DNA of 64,000 nucleotides, taken from positions 14,443 to 78,442 of the forward strand of contig CAMVBK010000009.1 in assembly GCA_947165685.1 (NCBI GenBank). The letters are read 5' to 3'. This document shows, one piece after another, positions 40,202 through 48,070 of the stretch (positions within the stretch are counted from its first letter, which is position 1; each line of letters begins with the position of its first letter). This stretch comes from F23-D06 sp947165685 (GTDB lineage: Bacteria > Bacteroidota > Bacteroidia > Bacteroidales > WCHB1-69). Made by a program: the position numbers and the translations under genes. The notes below the pieces were generated by a model, which saw only the letters and a list, made by a program, of their open reading frames with translations, had not been told where the DNA came from and did not search any database.

Positions 40202-41574
40202 GATTTCCGTTCCGTTTCGCATTCCGCGAGGAACTCCTCGTCAACATGCAACAGACGCGCAATGGTGAACGCCTCTTTGGGGACGTCATCGTTGCGCGTT
40301 TCGATTAGCGTGTAGTCCATATAGTCGGAAATATGGCCGATACTCAGCGAATTAACGCCGTCTGGAATCTGCAAGCCTTTGACACGCAGTCGTTTGCAAT
40401 CGACGTTGAGGCCGCTGTAGTGCGTGGTCACGATGGCGGTGAGCCGAAGCTTGCCGCAAATGCGGACGAACCCGTTCACCATGCGTTTGCCCTCGTCGGG
40501 GTTGGTGGTGCGGGCCAGCTCATCCACTAAGGCGAACACTCGTTTGCCTTCCCTCGCGGCTTTGATGATGCGGTCGATGGTGAGCACCTCCACGGCGAAG
40601 GAGGAGAGTCCGCTCAGTGCCGACTGCCGGTCGCCGATGCTGGTGATGACTTCATCGACAATCGGTAAGGTGGCCGATTCGGCGGGCAGGAAGAATCCGA
40701 ATTGGAACAGATACTGCGCGAGCGCCATCGATTGCAGCAGCACCGATTTGCCGGCCATGTTCGCCCCCGTGATCAGCACGGTTTCGCGCCCGAACGTGAT
40801 GCTCACGGGCTGGAACCGACGTCCTTTCTGCGACAGAGAGGCTGCGATTTCCGGGTTGGTGAGGTTTTTGAGGAGGTGGCCTTCGCCGATTTGGGGCTTG
40901 CAGGCGTTCCATTCCTTGGCGAGACGGGCTTTGGCCATCAGCAGGTCGAGTTGTGCGGTGCTGAGCAGGTTCTGCGCCAGCGCGTCGTGGTGCGGCCGCA
41001 GCTGCTCGCTGAGTTTCGCCCGAAGCCGGTCCTCGATTTCCTGAGCCTGGAAACGGTACGTCTCCAGCTCCTGGCTCTCCTCTGTGGCTTTCATCTTTTC
41101 GCGCAGGCAGGCCAGCTCCTCGTCGTAGGCCGAATAGACGTAGAAATGGGGGATGTTCGTGTGCTCGGGGTCGAGGATGCGCACTGTTTCCGTCATGGAG
41201 GCGTAGGGCAGCCAACTTATTTCCAATTTCTTGACATCTTGGGCGATGATGTCGGTCAGGATGGCCGTCTTCTTGATTTCGAAGAGCTGTATGTCGTCCA
41301 TCACTGCGCCGTTTTTCAGGGCGAGTAGGGTGGGGGCGATGTTGTTGAGCTGGTGAATTTGCTGGGTGAGATGCGCCAGGGTGGGGCGGTGACGCTCCTC
41401 CCCGCAGATGCGGTCAATGGCGGCCACGCGGTCGAACTCGTCGGCAAGTTCGCTGGCATCGGTGTATAGGGGCTGATCCAGCAGATGCTGCCTCCCGAGA
41501 TTGGAGGTGAACTGCATTCTCTCATAGACAAATCGCAGCGACGGCTGCTGCTCAAAGGCGTTTTTGAATCGCAT
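40198..41574 (-). CDS. MutS-family ATPase lacking the mismatch-binding domain
   Basis: 458 residues. The N-terminal ~250 residues correspond to the MutS core/lever helices. The ATPase follows with Walker A ITGANMAGKSVLLQS, Walker B VFALVDELARTTNPDEGKR and the TTHYSGL switch. Mismatch-recognition and connector domains of MutS are absent, and there is no Smr domain as in MutS2. Such short MutS-like proteins occur in Bacteroidota and fermenters, sometimes beside lysine-aminomutase genes; none is here. Mismatch repair is unlikely; the role is unknown. A promoter at 41621 is divergent from the transporter gene. Confidence 0.88.
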   Translation of the reverse strand: MRFKNAFEQQPSLRFVYERMQFTSNLGRQHLLDQPLYTDASELADEFDRVAAIDRICGEERHRPTLAHLTQQIHQLNNIAPTLLALKNGAVMDDIQLFEIKKTAILTDIIAQDVKKLEISWLPYASMTETVRILDPEHTNIPHFYVYSAYDEELACLREKMKATEESQELETYRFQAQEIEDRLRAKLSEQLRPHHDALAQNLLSTAQLDLLMAKARLAKEWNACKPQIGEGHLLKNLTNPEIAASLSQKGRRFQPVSITFGRETVLITGANMAGKSVLLQSMALAQYLFQFGFFLPAESATLPIVDEVITSIGDRQSALSGLSSFAVEVLTIDRIIKAAREGKRVFALVDELARTTNPDEGKRMVNGFVRICGKLRLTAIVTTHYSGLNVDCKRLRVKGLQIPDGVNSLSIGHISDYMDYTLIETRNDDVPKEAFTIARLLHVDEEFLAECETERKS

Positions 41575-41620
41575 ATCGTGACGGTTGTTATTCTGAAATC
41601 CGGACTTTGAAAATGGTCGG

Positions 41621-41628
41621 CAAAGATA
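41621..41628 (-). promoter_or_regulatory. -7 element of the MutS-like gene
   Basis: TATCTTTG on the minus strand, ~46 nt before the ATG at 41574. Confidence 0.65.
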
Positions 41629-41696
41629 GCATTTTTATGGGCAGACGGCATTGCCAAAGATTCCTCGTTCATTCTTCGAGGTAAGGTTAAAAATCG

Positions 41697-41704
41697 TATT
41701 TTTG
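41697..41704 (+). promoter_or_regulatory. -7 element of the EamA transporter gene
   Basis: TATTTTTG, ~22 nt before the ATG at 41727. Confidence 0.65.
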
Positions 41705-41726
41705 CCGCCTGTTTTTTGAAAAGCGT

Positions 41727-42635
41727 ATGGAAGCCAAAGGGAATCGGAAATGGGTCGGGCATCTCGCGGTGCTGGCCGTCTATATTATTTTCGGGGTGAA
41801 CCCGAACTGCTCGAAGGCGGTGGTGCCGGACTACATCACGCCCGAGTGCTACACGGCCTTGCGTCTTGTCTTCGGGGCGGCGGGCTTTTGGCTGATTTCC
41901 CTTTTCACACCGCGCGAGAAGGTGCCCCGTCGCGACATGGCGCTCATTCTTCTCGGGGCCGTCTCCCTCTACGGCACTCTCTGGGCCTTCGCCGAGGCCA
42001 TGCGTTTCATCTCGCCCACTTACGTGTCGCTCATCTCCGCCATGTCGCCCTTGGTGGTCATGCTCATGGCCGCCGTCTTCCTTAAGGAGCCGATCTCCTC
42101 GCGGAAGGCCGCCGGGGTCTTCTTCGGCATCGCCGGTGCCCTGATGATGATCGTCTTCTCCCTGCACGGCGACACGCACTACAGCAACGTCGGCGCCCTG
42201 CTCTGCCTCGTCAACATCCTGTTCTATGCCGCCTACCTGCTCATCACCCGCGCCATCTCCCCGAAATACTCGCCCGTTACGATGATGAAGTGGATGTTTC
42301 TGTTCAGTGCGCTGCTGAGCATTCCCGCGGCTGTCCCGTCGGTCACTGCATCGCCGATCCTGATGGGCACTGCTCCTGCGATGGCCTACGTTAACATGCT
42401 GGTTGTCGCGCTCTTCGCCACGGTCATCGCCTACTTCTTGCTGCCCGTCGCCCTGCGCTACCTGCGTCCCACCACCGTCAGCATGTACAGCAACCTGCAG
42501 CCTATCGTCACGGCCGTGCTCGCCATCGCTGTCGGCCAGGATGTCTTCACCTGGAACAAGCCGGTGGCCCTCGTCCTCGTCATCATCGGCGTATTCCTCG
42601 TCACCACCAGCCGGGCGAAATCAATTGAAAATTGA
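41727..42635 (+). CDS. EamA/DMT-superfamily transporter
   Basis: 302 residues with ten predicted membrane spans in two EamA repeats (~12-145 and ~155-298). The landmarks FGVNPNCSKAVVPDYITPECYTALR in repeat 1 and SMYSNLQPIVTAVLAIAVGQDVF in repeat 2 are typical of drug/metabolite exporters. The substrate is not predictable. The C-terminal residues SIEN and the stop codon are encoded by the first units of a heptamer array. Confidence 0.9.
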   Translation: MEAKGNRKWVGHLAVLAVYIIFGVNPNCSKAVVPDYITPECYTALRLVFGAAGFWLISLFTPREKVPRRDMALILLGAVSLYGTLWAFAEAMRFISPTYVSLISAMSPLVVMLMAAVFLKEPISSRKAAGVFFGIAGALMMIVFSLHGDTHYSNVGALLCLVNILFYAAYLLITRAISPKYSPVTMMKWMFLFSALLSIPAAVPSVTASPILMGTAPAMAYVNMLVVALFATVIAYFLLPVALRYLRPTTVSMYSNLQPIVTAVLAIAVGQDVFTWNKPVALVLVIIGVFLVTTSRAKSIEN

Positions 42636-42683
42636 AAATTGAGAATTGAAAATTGTGAAACCTGAAACTTGAAACCTGAAACC
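42624..42683 (+). repeat. Heptamer array overlapping the 3' end of the EamA gene
   Basis: In-register 7-nt units ATTGAAA twice, ATTGAGA, ATTGAAA, ATTGTGA, then AACCTGA/AACTTGA units. The last codons and stop of the upstream gene lie in the array, and it ends 3 nt before the next ATG. Confidence 0.85.
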
Positions 42684-42686
42684 ACC

Positions 42687-43853
42687 ATGCTCATCGCTTT
42701 TATCATCGTTTTGATCCTTTTTCTTCTTCCGGATTTGTACATTTCCCTCGCGTTTCTTCGCGGGGCTGCGCTCGTGTGGCGTGTCTTGTTTTTCGTCCCC
42801 ACGCTTGTGGGGCTCTTCTCGGTGGTCGGCTTTCGCTTCTTCGGGATGACAAGCGGCCTCAGTTCGTTGTTTTTGGCGATGCTCCTCTGCTTCGCGCTTC
42901 CCAAGTTCGTGTTCACGCTTATATCGTTGACGGCGAAGCTGTTGGGGCTGTGGAGTGCCACGGCTTTCACGGTGGTGAACACCTTTGGCCTCGTGACCGC
43001 CTGTGCGGTCTCCCTGATGGCGCTGTATGGGCTCACCCTCGGGTGGAAACGCTTGGAAACCAAGCATGTGGACCTCTACTTTGAGGATCTTCCGGAAGCC
43101 TACGACGGCTACCGCATTGCGCACCTCAGCGACTTGCACGTGGGCACCTATGGGCACAAGACCGCCTTTGTGGAGAAAGTAGTGCGCAGCGTGAATGAGG
43201 AAAATCCTGATTTGGTGGTGTTTACGGGCGATATTGTGAACGTTGACCCGGATGAGTTGACGCCCTTTGCGCCGGTGTTGTCTCGGCTTGCGGCAAAGGA
43301 CGGTGTGATTTCCGTGCTTGGCAACCACGACTACTGTCTTTACGGCAACCCTGACCGGTGGTCGCATGTGCGTGAAGGTGCCATGCAAGTGGTTGACAGG
43401 GAACGCTCCATGGGTTGGGATGTGCTGATGAACGAGTCAAGGGTGCTGAAGAGGGGGGAAGCGCGTCTTGCGGTTGCGGGGGTGGAGAACACGGGCAAGC
43501 CGCCGTTCCCGCAGATTGGCGACCTGCGGGCGGCCGTGAACGGGATAACGGACTATGACACTGTTGCATGTGCTGAGGATGTCTTCACCATACTTCTTTC
43601 GCACGATCCGTCGCATTGGCGCATGGAGGTCTTGCCGGAGACGCACATCGCGCTCACCTTGTCGGGGCACACGCACGCGGCGCAGTTCAAACTGGGCCGC
43701 TGGTCGCCCTCCAGTTGGTTGTATCCGGATTGGGGTGGGGCATATCAGTCTGACGGACAGCAGCTTTACATCTCCGAAGGCCTGGGCGGCACCCTTCCGT
43801 TCCGTTTTGGCGCCACTCCGCAGTTAGTGCTTCTCACGTTGCATCGCCGGTGA
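42687..43853 (+). CDS. Membrane-anchored metallophosphoesterase
   Basis: 388 residues. Four membrane spans (~3-120) precede a calcineurin-like phosphoesterase domain (~145-385). The metal-binding motifs appear in order: LSDLHVG, FTGDIVN, LGNHDYC, LLSHDPSHW and LSGHTHAAQFKLG. It resembles the YkuE/YaeI-type enzymes with an N-terminal membrane part. The substrate is unknown (a UDP-linked or lipid phosphate is typical for relatives). The ATG at 42687 is preferred over a TTG at 42669, which lies in the array. Confidence 0.92.
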   Translation: MLIAFIIVLILFLLPDLYISLAFLRGAALVWRVLFFVPTLVGLFSVVGFRFFGMTSGLSSLFLAMLLCFALPKFVFTLISLTAKLLGLWSATAFTVVNTFGLVTACAVSLMALYGLTLGWKRLETKHVDLYFEDLPEAYDGYRIAHLSDLHVGTYGHKTAFVEKVVRSVNEENPDLVVFTGDIVNVDPDELTPFAPVLSRLAAKDGVISVLGNHDYCLYGNPDRWSHVREGAMQVVDRERSMGWDVLMNESRVLKRGEARLAVAGVENTGKPPFPQIGDLRAAVNGITDYDTVACAEDVFTILLSHDPSHWRMEVLPETHIALTLSGHTHAAQFKLGRWSPSSWLYPDWGGAYQSDGQQLYISEGLGGTLPFRFGATPQLVLLTLHRR

Positions 43854-43923
43854 AAGGCTTTCCCAAAATCATGTGAACCCGAAACTTGAAACGCCCCCTC
43901 ATACATCTTTAACCAAACTTTTG

Positions 43924-43931
43924 TATATTTG
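43924..43931 (+). promoter_or_regulatory. -7 element of the PpiC-type gene
   Basis: TATATTTG, ~54 nt upstream of the ATG at 43986. Confidence 0.6.
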
Positions 43932-43985
43932 CCGTTTGGAAATATATTGTGTTTTTGAATCTAAAAATCTGATATAGAAGATATT

Positions 43986-45731
43986 ATGAAAAAGATGCTT
44001 TCACTGGCGATTTCCTTTGCCACCTTGTTTGGCGGATTTTTGTGTGCCCAGACGAACGACCCGGTTCTGATGACCGTGGGTGGTGAGAAGGTGACCAAAT
44101 CCGATTTCATCAAGGCTTACCAGAAAAACAGCTCGTTGAGCGAGGCCACGGAGGCCGATCTGCGCGAATACCTGCGGCTTTACACCGACTACCGCATGAA
44201 AGTGCAGGAGGCCAAAGCCATGCAGTTGGACACGGCCAAGGCCTTCCAGCGGGAATGGGAGTCCTACAAAGGACAGTATGCGCAACAGTATCTTATTGAT
44301 ACAGAGGTAAGCGACCAACTTCTGCAGGAAACGGTGGACAGATCCCGCTACCATGTCCGTGCCTCCCATATCCTGGTGCGGATTCCGCAGGATGCCTCCT
44401 CGAAGGACACGCTTGCCGCCTACCATAAAATCATGAAGATTCGTGACGAGATTGTCGGCGGACTGGACTTCAATGAGGCTGCCGCCCGCTACTCCGAGGA
44501 CGAGTCGGCGCGGGATTTCGTGAACCCGCAGACCGGGCGCCGTCAGCCGGGCAACCGCGGCGAGCTGGGCTATTTCTCCGTCCTTGAAATGGTCTATCCG
44601 TTTGAGACTGCCGCCTACAGCACGCCGGTGGGACAGGTCTCCATGCCCGTTCGCAGCCAGTTCGGCTACCATTTGGTGTATGTGCAGGACAAGATTCCGG
44701 CGATTGCGAAACTCTTTGTGTCTCAGATTTTTGTGAAAGACACAGCGGCCCTTGATGCCAAGGCGGACCATCAAGAGATGCTGCGGAAGTGCGCGCTTAT
44801 ACGGGAGCAGTACCAGCAGGGCGTGCCGTTCGACACGCTGACCGTCCGCTACTCCGACGACATTGCCACGCGCTCGCATGGCGGCCGCATGGAGCCGTTC
44901 ACCCCCAACCGCCGTCCGGGCAATTATGTGAGCGCCGCCCTCAAGCTGAAGAAAGGCCAGATTTCCGACCCGGTACCGTCCATGATCGGTTGGCACATCC
45001 TGCGCCTCGATTCTGTCGTCTATACCACTGTGAACGAGGAATTTGAGTATATGGTCAAGAATCGGCTCGGCCGCGACTCGCGCTCCAAAAAAAGCAAGGA
45101 GTCGCTGGTGGAGAAACTGAAAAAGGAGTATAACTACCAAGAAAAAGGCAAGGCTGCCGCGATGAAGTTCTTCCGCAAGAACATGCCCGACAACTTCTTC
45201 CAGGCCAAGCGTGTGGCCGCCGACTCGCTGAAAGGCATCGAGAAGCTGAAGCCGATGTGCTCGTATGCCGACAGAACTCTTTCCGCACGCGATTTCGGTC
45301 GCTATCTGTCTCGCTATCAAGGGGCGCAAATCAGTACGTCAATGGAGGCTTTCTTAGAACAGACGTTCTCTAATTTTGTGATGGAGAACATGTTGCGCTA
45401 TGAAAGCTCTCGCTTGATGGACAAGTATCCGGAATACCGGGATGTGGTGAACGAGGTGTATGACGGGTTGCTGATTTACGAGGTCAACGCCAAGATGGTC
45501 TGGAACGCAGCCATTCAGGACACCGTGGGGGCGGAGCGTTTCTATGAGACGATCAAGTCTCAGTTCGCTACCGGCGACACGCTGCAGCCCTATAAGCCCT
45601 TCGGGGAGGTCCGCGCCCTCGTCATCAGCCAGTATCAAGACAAATTGGAGAAAGACTGGGTGGCCAATCTGCATAAGAAATATCCTGTCAAACTGAACGA
45701 GGAGGTTTTCCGTTCCATTTTGAAACGATAG
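43986..45731 (+). CDS. Periplasmic peptidylprolyl isomerase/chaperone (PpiC/SurA-like)
   Basis: 581 residues with a signal peptide (1-21, ending LCAQ). An N-terminal SurA-like helical segment precedes two parvulin domains (~125-235 and ~240-345; YHVRASHILVRIPQDA, GNRGELGYFSVLEMV, GYHLVYVQDK and VSQIFVKDT, GWHILRLDS). The C-terminal ~230 residues are helical. It would assist folding of outer-membrane proteins. It starts a cluster with a SurA-N-like lipoprotein gene; a third parvulin gene often seen in this cluster is not present, dut following instead. Confidence 0.93.
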   Translation: MKKMLSLAISFATLFGGFLCAQTNDPVLMTVGGEKVTKSDFIKAYQKNSSLSEATEADLREYLRLYTDYRMKVQEAKAMQLDTAKAFQREWESYKGQYAQQYLIDTEVSDQLLQETVDRSRYHVRASHILVRIPQDASSKDTLAAYHKIMKIRDEIVGGLDFNEAAARYSEDESARDFVNPQTGRRQPGNRGELGYFSVLEMVYPFETAAYSTPVGQVSMPVRSQFGYHLVYVQDKIPAIAKLFVSQIFVKDTAALDAKADHQEMLRKCALIREQYQQGVPFDTLTVRYSDDIATRSHGGRMEPFTPNRRPGNYVSAALKLKKGQISDPVPSMIGWHILRLDSVVYTTVNEEFEYMVKNRLGRDSRSKKSKESLVEKLKKEYNYQEKGKAAAMKFFRKNMPDNFFQAKRVAADSLKGIEKLKPMCSYADRTLSARDFGRYLSRYQGAQISTSMEAFLEQTFSNFVMENMLRYESSRLMDKYPEYRDVVNEVYDGLLIYEVNAKMVWNAAIQDTVGAERFYETIKSQFATGDTLQPYKPFGEVRALVISQYQDKLEKDWVANLHKKYPVKLNEEVFRSILKR

Positions 45732-45732
45732 C

Positions 45733-46575
45733 GTGAGAAAAACAGCCTTTTTGTTCTGCATTCTGCTGCTGTGCTGCGCCGCCTGCCGCAAAAAGGGCGA
45801 CGCGGTCGTGGCGCAGGTCTATCAGTACAAGCTCTACGCCTCCGAAGTGCAGGCCGGCATGCCGCGCGGCCTCTCCCAGGAGGACAGTCTGGCGCTCGTC
45901 CGCGACTTCATCGACAGCTGGGTCAAGGAAAAACTGATCCTGCATGAAGCCGAGAAAAAGCTCTCCCCCCGAGAAAAGAATTTCGAGAAGGAGATGTCGG
46001 AGTATCGCAATGCGCTGCTAATCAACAGGTATTATGAGAAACTGTGGCAGAAAGATACCGCCCAAGCCGTGGTTTCCGACAAGGAAATCGACGAGTTCGT
46101 CCGCTCGTTGGACGACCGCTACACGGTGGAGAAGGAAATTGTCAGGGTCAACTATGTGAAAATGCCGTCCGCGGACGCGCAGCTGCCCCAGGTGAAGGCC
46201 ATCCTCTTCGACGAGAGCCGCCGCAAGGACGAGAAAGAGGCGCTGGTGGCGATGCTCGGCGACACGATTGAGTATCTGCTCGACGACGATGCATGGCTCT
46301 ATCTTGACGACCTGCAAAACGAGGTCTCTTTCCAGATTAACGCGGAGGCGGCCATGGAGAAGGGAAACGTGCAGCGCATGGAGAAGCAGGTCGGCGACCA
46401 GACGGTTCTGCTGGTGGTTCTTGACTATCGGTCGCAACGCTCGGTGAACGAGACGAAAGAGGAACGCGCCGCCGCAGGCATGCTCCTCCAGAACCAGCGC
46501 AAGAGCCAGTTCGTCAACCGCTACATTCAGGAACTATATGACAAGGCCATCAAAGAAGGCAAAATAGTGCAATGA
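45733..46575 (+). CDS. SurA-N-like periplasmic lipoprotein
   Basis: 280 residues from a GTG start 1 bp after the PpiC-type stop. The N-terminus MRKTAFLFCILLLCCAACRKKGD has a lipobox (CAAC). The remainder is helical, with SWVKEKLILHEAEKKL resembling the SurA N-terminal chaperone region, but no parvulin motif is visible. It lies in the same transcript as the preceding chaperone, and a role in outer-membrane protein biogenesis is inferred from that. Confidence 0.85.
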   Translation: MRKTAFLFCILLLCCAACRKKGDAVVAQVYQYKLYASEVQAGMPRGLSQEDSLALVRDFIDSWVKEKLILHEAEKKLSPREKNFEKEMSEYRNALLINRYYEKLWQKDTAQAVVSDKEIDEFVRSLDDRYTVEKEIVRVNYVKMPSADAQLPQVKAILFDESRRKDEKEALVAMLGDTIEYLLDDDAWLYLDDLQNEVSFQINAEAAMEKGNVQRMEKQVGDQTVLLVVLDYRSQRSVNETKEERAAAGMLLQNQRKSQFVNRYIQELYDKAIKEGKIVQ

Positions 46576-46587
46576 TTTAACAACCAA

Positions 46588-47028
46588 ATGATACGAATCT
46601 ACAACAAATCCAAAAATGCCCTGCCGACGTATGCGTCGGAACGGGCTGCCGGCATGGATCTGCGTGCGGACCTTGCGGCCCCCGTCATGCTCCAGCCGAT
46701 GGAGCGCAAGCTCATCCCGACGGGACTGTTCATCGAACTGCCGGACGACTGCGAGGCGCAGGTGCGCCCGCGCAGCGGCTTGGCTCTCAAGCACGGCATC
46801 ACCGTTCTGAACAGTCCGGGCACCATCGACGCCGATTACCGGGGCGAAGTGTGCGTGATACTCATCAACCTGTCGGACGAGCCGTTCGAGATCCAGCCCG
46901 GTGAACGCATCGCCCAGATGGTCGTCGCCCCGTTTCGGCAGGTGAAACTCCAGCCTGTTGAAACCCTGGAAGAGTTATCGTCCACGGAGCGCGGTACAGG
47001 CGGATTTGGACATAGTGGAAAGAAATAA
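46588..47028 (+). CDS. dut: dUTP diphosphatase
   Basis: 146 residues, trimeric dUTPase size. The five motifs are present: AAGMDLRAD, RPRSGLALKHGI, NSPGTIDADYRGEV, GERIAQMVVAP and the C-terminal RGTGGFGHSGK arm that closes the active site. It hydrolyses dUTP to dUMP, keeping uracil out of DNA and feeding thymidylate synthesis. It follows the chaperone genes by 12 bp. Confidence 0.97.
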   Translation: MIRIYNKSKNALPTYASERAAGMDLRADLAAPVMLQPMERKLIPTGLFIELPDDCEAQVRPRSGLALKHGITVLNSPGTIDADYRGEVCVILINLSDEPFEIQPGERIAQMVVAPFRQVKLQPVETLEELSSTERGTGGFGHSGKK

Positions 47029-47038
47029 CTAATTGATT

Positions 47039-47995
47039 ATGAAAAGATTGTCGGTTTTTCTTGCAGTAATACTTTTGGTGGTTTCCGTAGATGCGCAATC
47101 CACCCAAAAGACGCGCCGGATGGCCTCGAACTCGAAGGAGGCGGTGACGGAACGGCAGATTTCCAGCCGCTTCAACCAAGGACTGCGGGCCTATTACACG
47201 GCGCAATATGACGAGGCGGTGCAGGCCTTTTCCGGCATCCTTTCCGACAACCCTAAGCATGCTCCCTCGTATTACATGCTGGCGCGTGTGTATGCCGGGC
47301 AGCAACGTTATACCGAGGCGGAATCGGCCTGCAGACAGGCGGTCAAGCTTGACAAGAACAACATTTGGTACCAGGTTGCCCTGGCGCAGTCCCTTATGAC
47401 CAACGAGAATTTCAAAGAAGCCCTGCCGCTTTGGGAAAAAGTGTGCCGTGAATATCCTAATAACACGGACTACCTCGCCGCTTTGGTTTTGTGCTACGAG
47501 AAGACGGCCCAGCCGGCCAAGGCAGCGGAAACCCGCGCTCAGCTCGCGGCATTGCAGCAGGAGGATTCACAGAAGCCCTCTGCCGCGCCTTCAGAAGGCT
47601 CTTCCGGAAACTCGAAGGCGGCCGGACAGGCGGCGCTGAAGGCTCAGCAGTATGAAAAGGCTGTGGCACATTTGGAGCAAGCCTTGCGGGAAGACGACAC
47701 CGACTACGAGGTGTGGGAGGCCTTTTCTGAGGCCGTCTCCAAGTCGGGACAGTGGGCGAGGCTCACCGCCTACGAAGACGACCTGACCACGCTTTTCCCG
47801 CAGTCGGCGGCACTGCTGACCACCCTCGCCGACGCGTTCTTGCAACAAGGAAACAACGAAAAGTCGGTGGAATACTATCGCCAGGCGCTTGCCTTCTCCT
47901 TTGACGAGACGTTGACCAAGCAGATCCGCCGGGGACTGCATGACGCCTACACGCGCATGGGCGATGCCGATAAGGCTGCGCGCTATCGCGATTAG
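47039..47995 (+). CDS. Secreted tetratricopeptide-repeat protein
   Basis: 318 residues with a signal peptide (MKRLSVFLAVILLVVSVDAQ). Two TPR blocks are visible: residues ~40-165 (GLRAYYTAQYDEAVQAFSGI, YTEAESACRQAVKLD) and ~200-310 (QYEKAVAHLEQALRED, NEKSVEYYRQALAF), separated by a Ser/Pro-rich linker. It would act as a periplasmic or outer-membrane scaffold; partners are unknown. In several Bacteroidota a TPR protein follows dut. The ATG at 47039 is chosen over the TTG at 47033. The stop codon is followed by in-frame repeats of itself. Confidence 0.88.
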   Translation: MKRLSVFLAVILLVVSVDAQSTQKTRRMASNSKEAVTERQISSRFNQGLRAYYTAQYDEAVQAFSGILSDNPKHAPSYYMLARVYAGQQRYTEAESACRQAVKLDKNNIWYQVALAQSLMTNENFKEALPLWEKVCREYPNNTDYLAALVLCYEKTAQPAKAAETRAQLAALQQEDSQKPSAAPSEGSSGNSKAAGQAALKAQQYEKAVAHLEQALREDDTDYEVWEAFSEAVSKSGQWARLTAYEDDLTTLFPQSAALLTTLADAFLQQGNNEKSVEYYRQALAFSFDETLTKQIRRGLHDAYTRMGDADKAARYRD

Positions 47996-48060
47996 TAAGT
48001 TTAGTAAGTTTAGGGAGTTTAGTAAGTTTAGGGAGTTTAGAGCCAACAGCCAATAGTTAG
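47990..48060 (+). repeat. Nonamer array containing the stop codon of the TPR gene
   Basis: Five 9-nt units (TAAGTTTAG or GGAGTTTAG) follow the stop in the same frame, giving several extra in-frame stop codons. Three heptamers of the AGCCAAC/AGCCAAT type follow. The array ends ~10 nt before the next gene. Confidence 0.85.
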
Positions 48061-48070
48061 AGAAAGGAAA

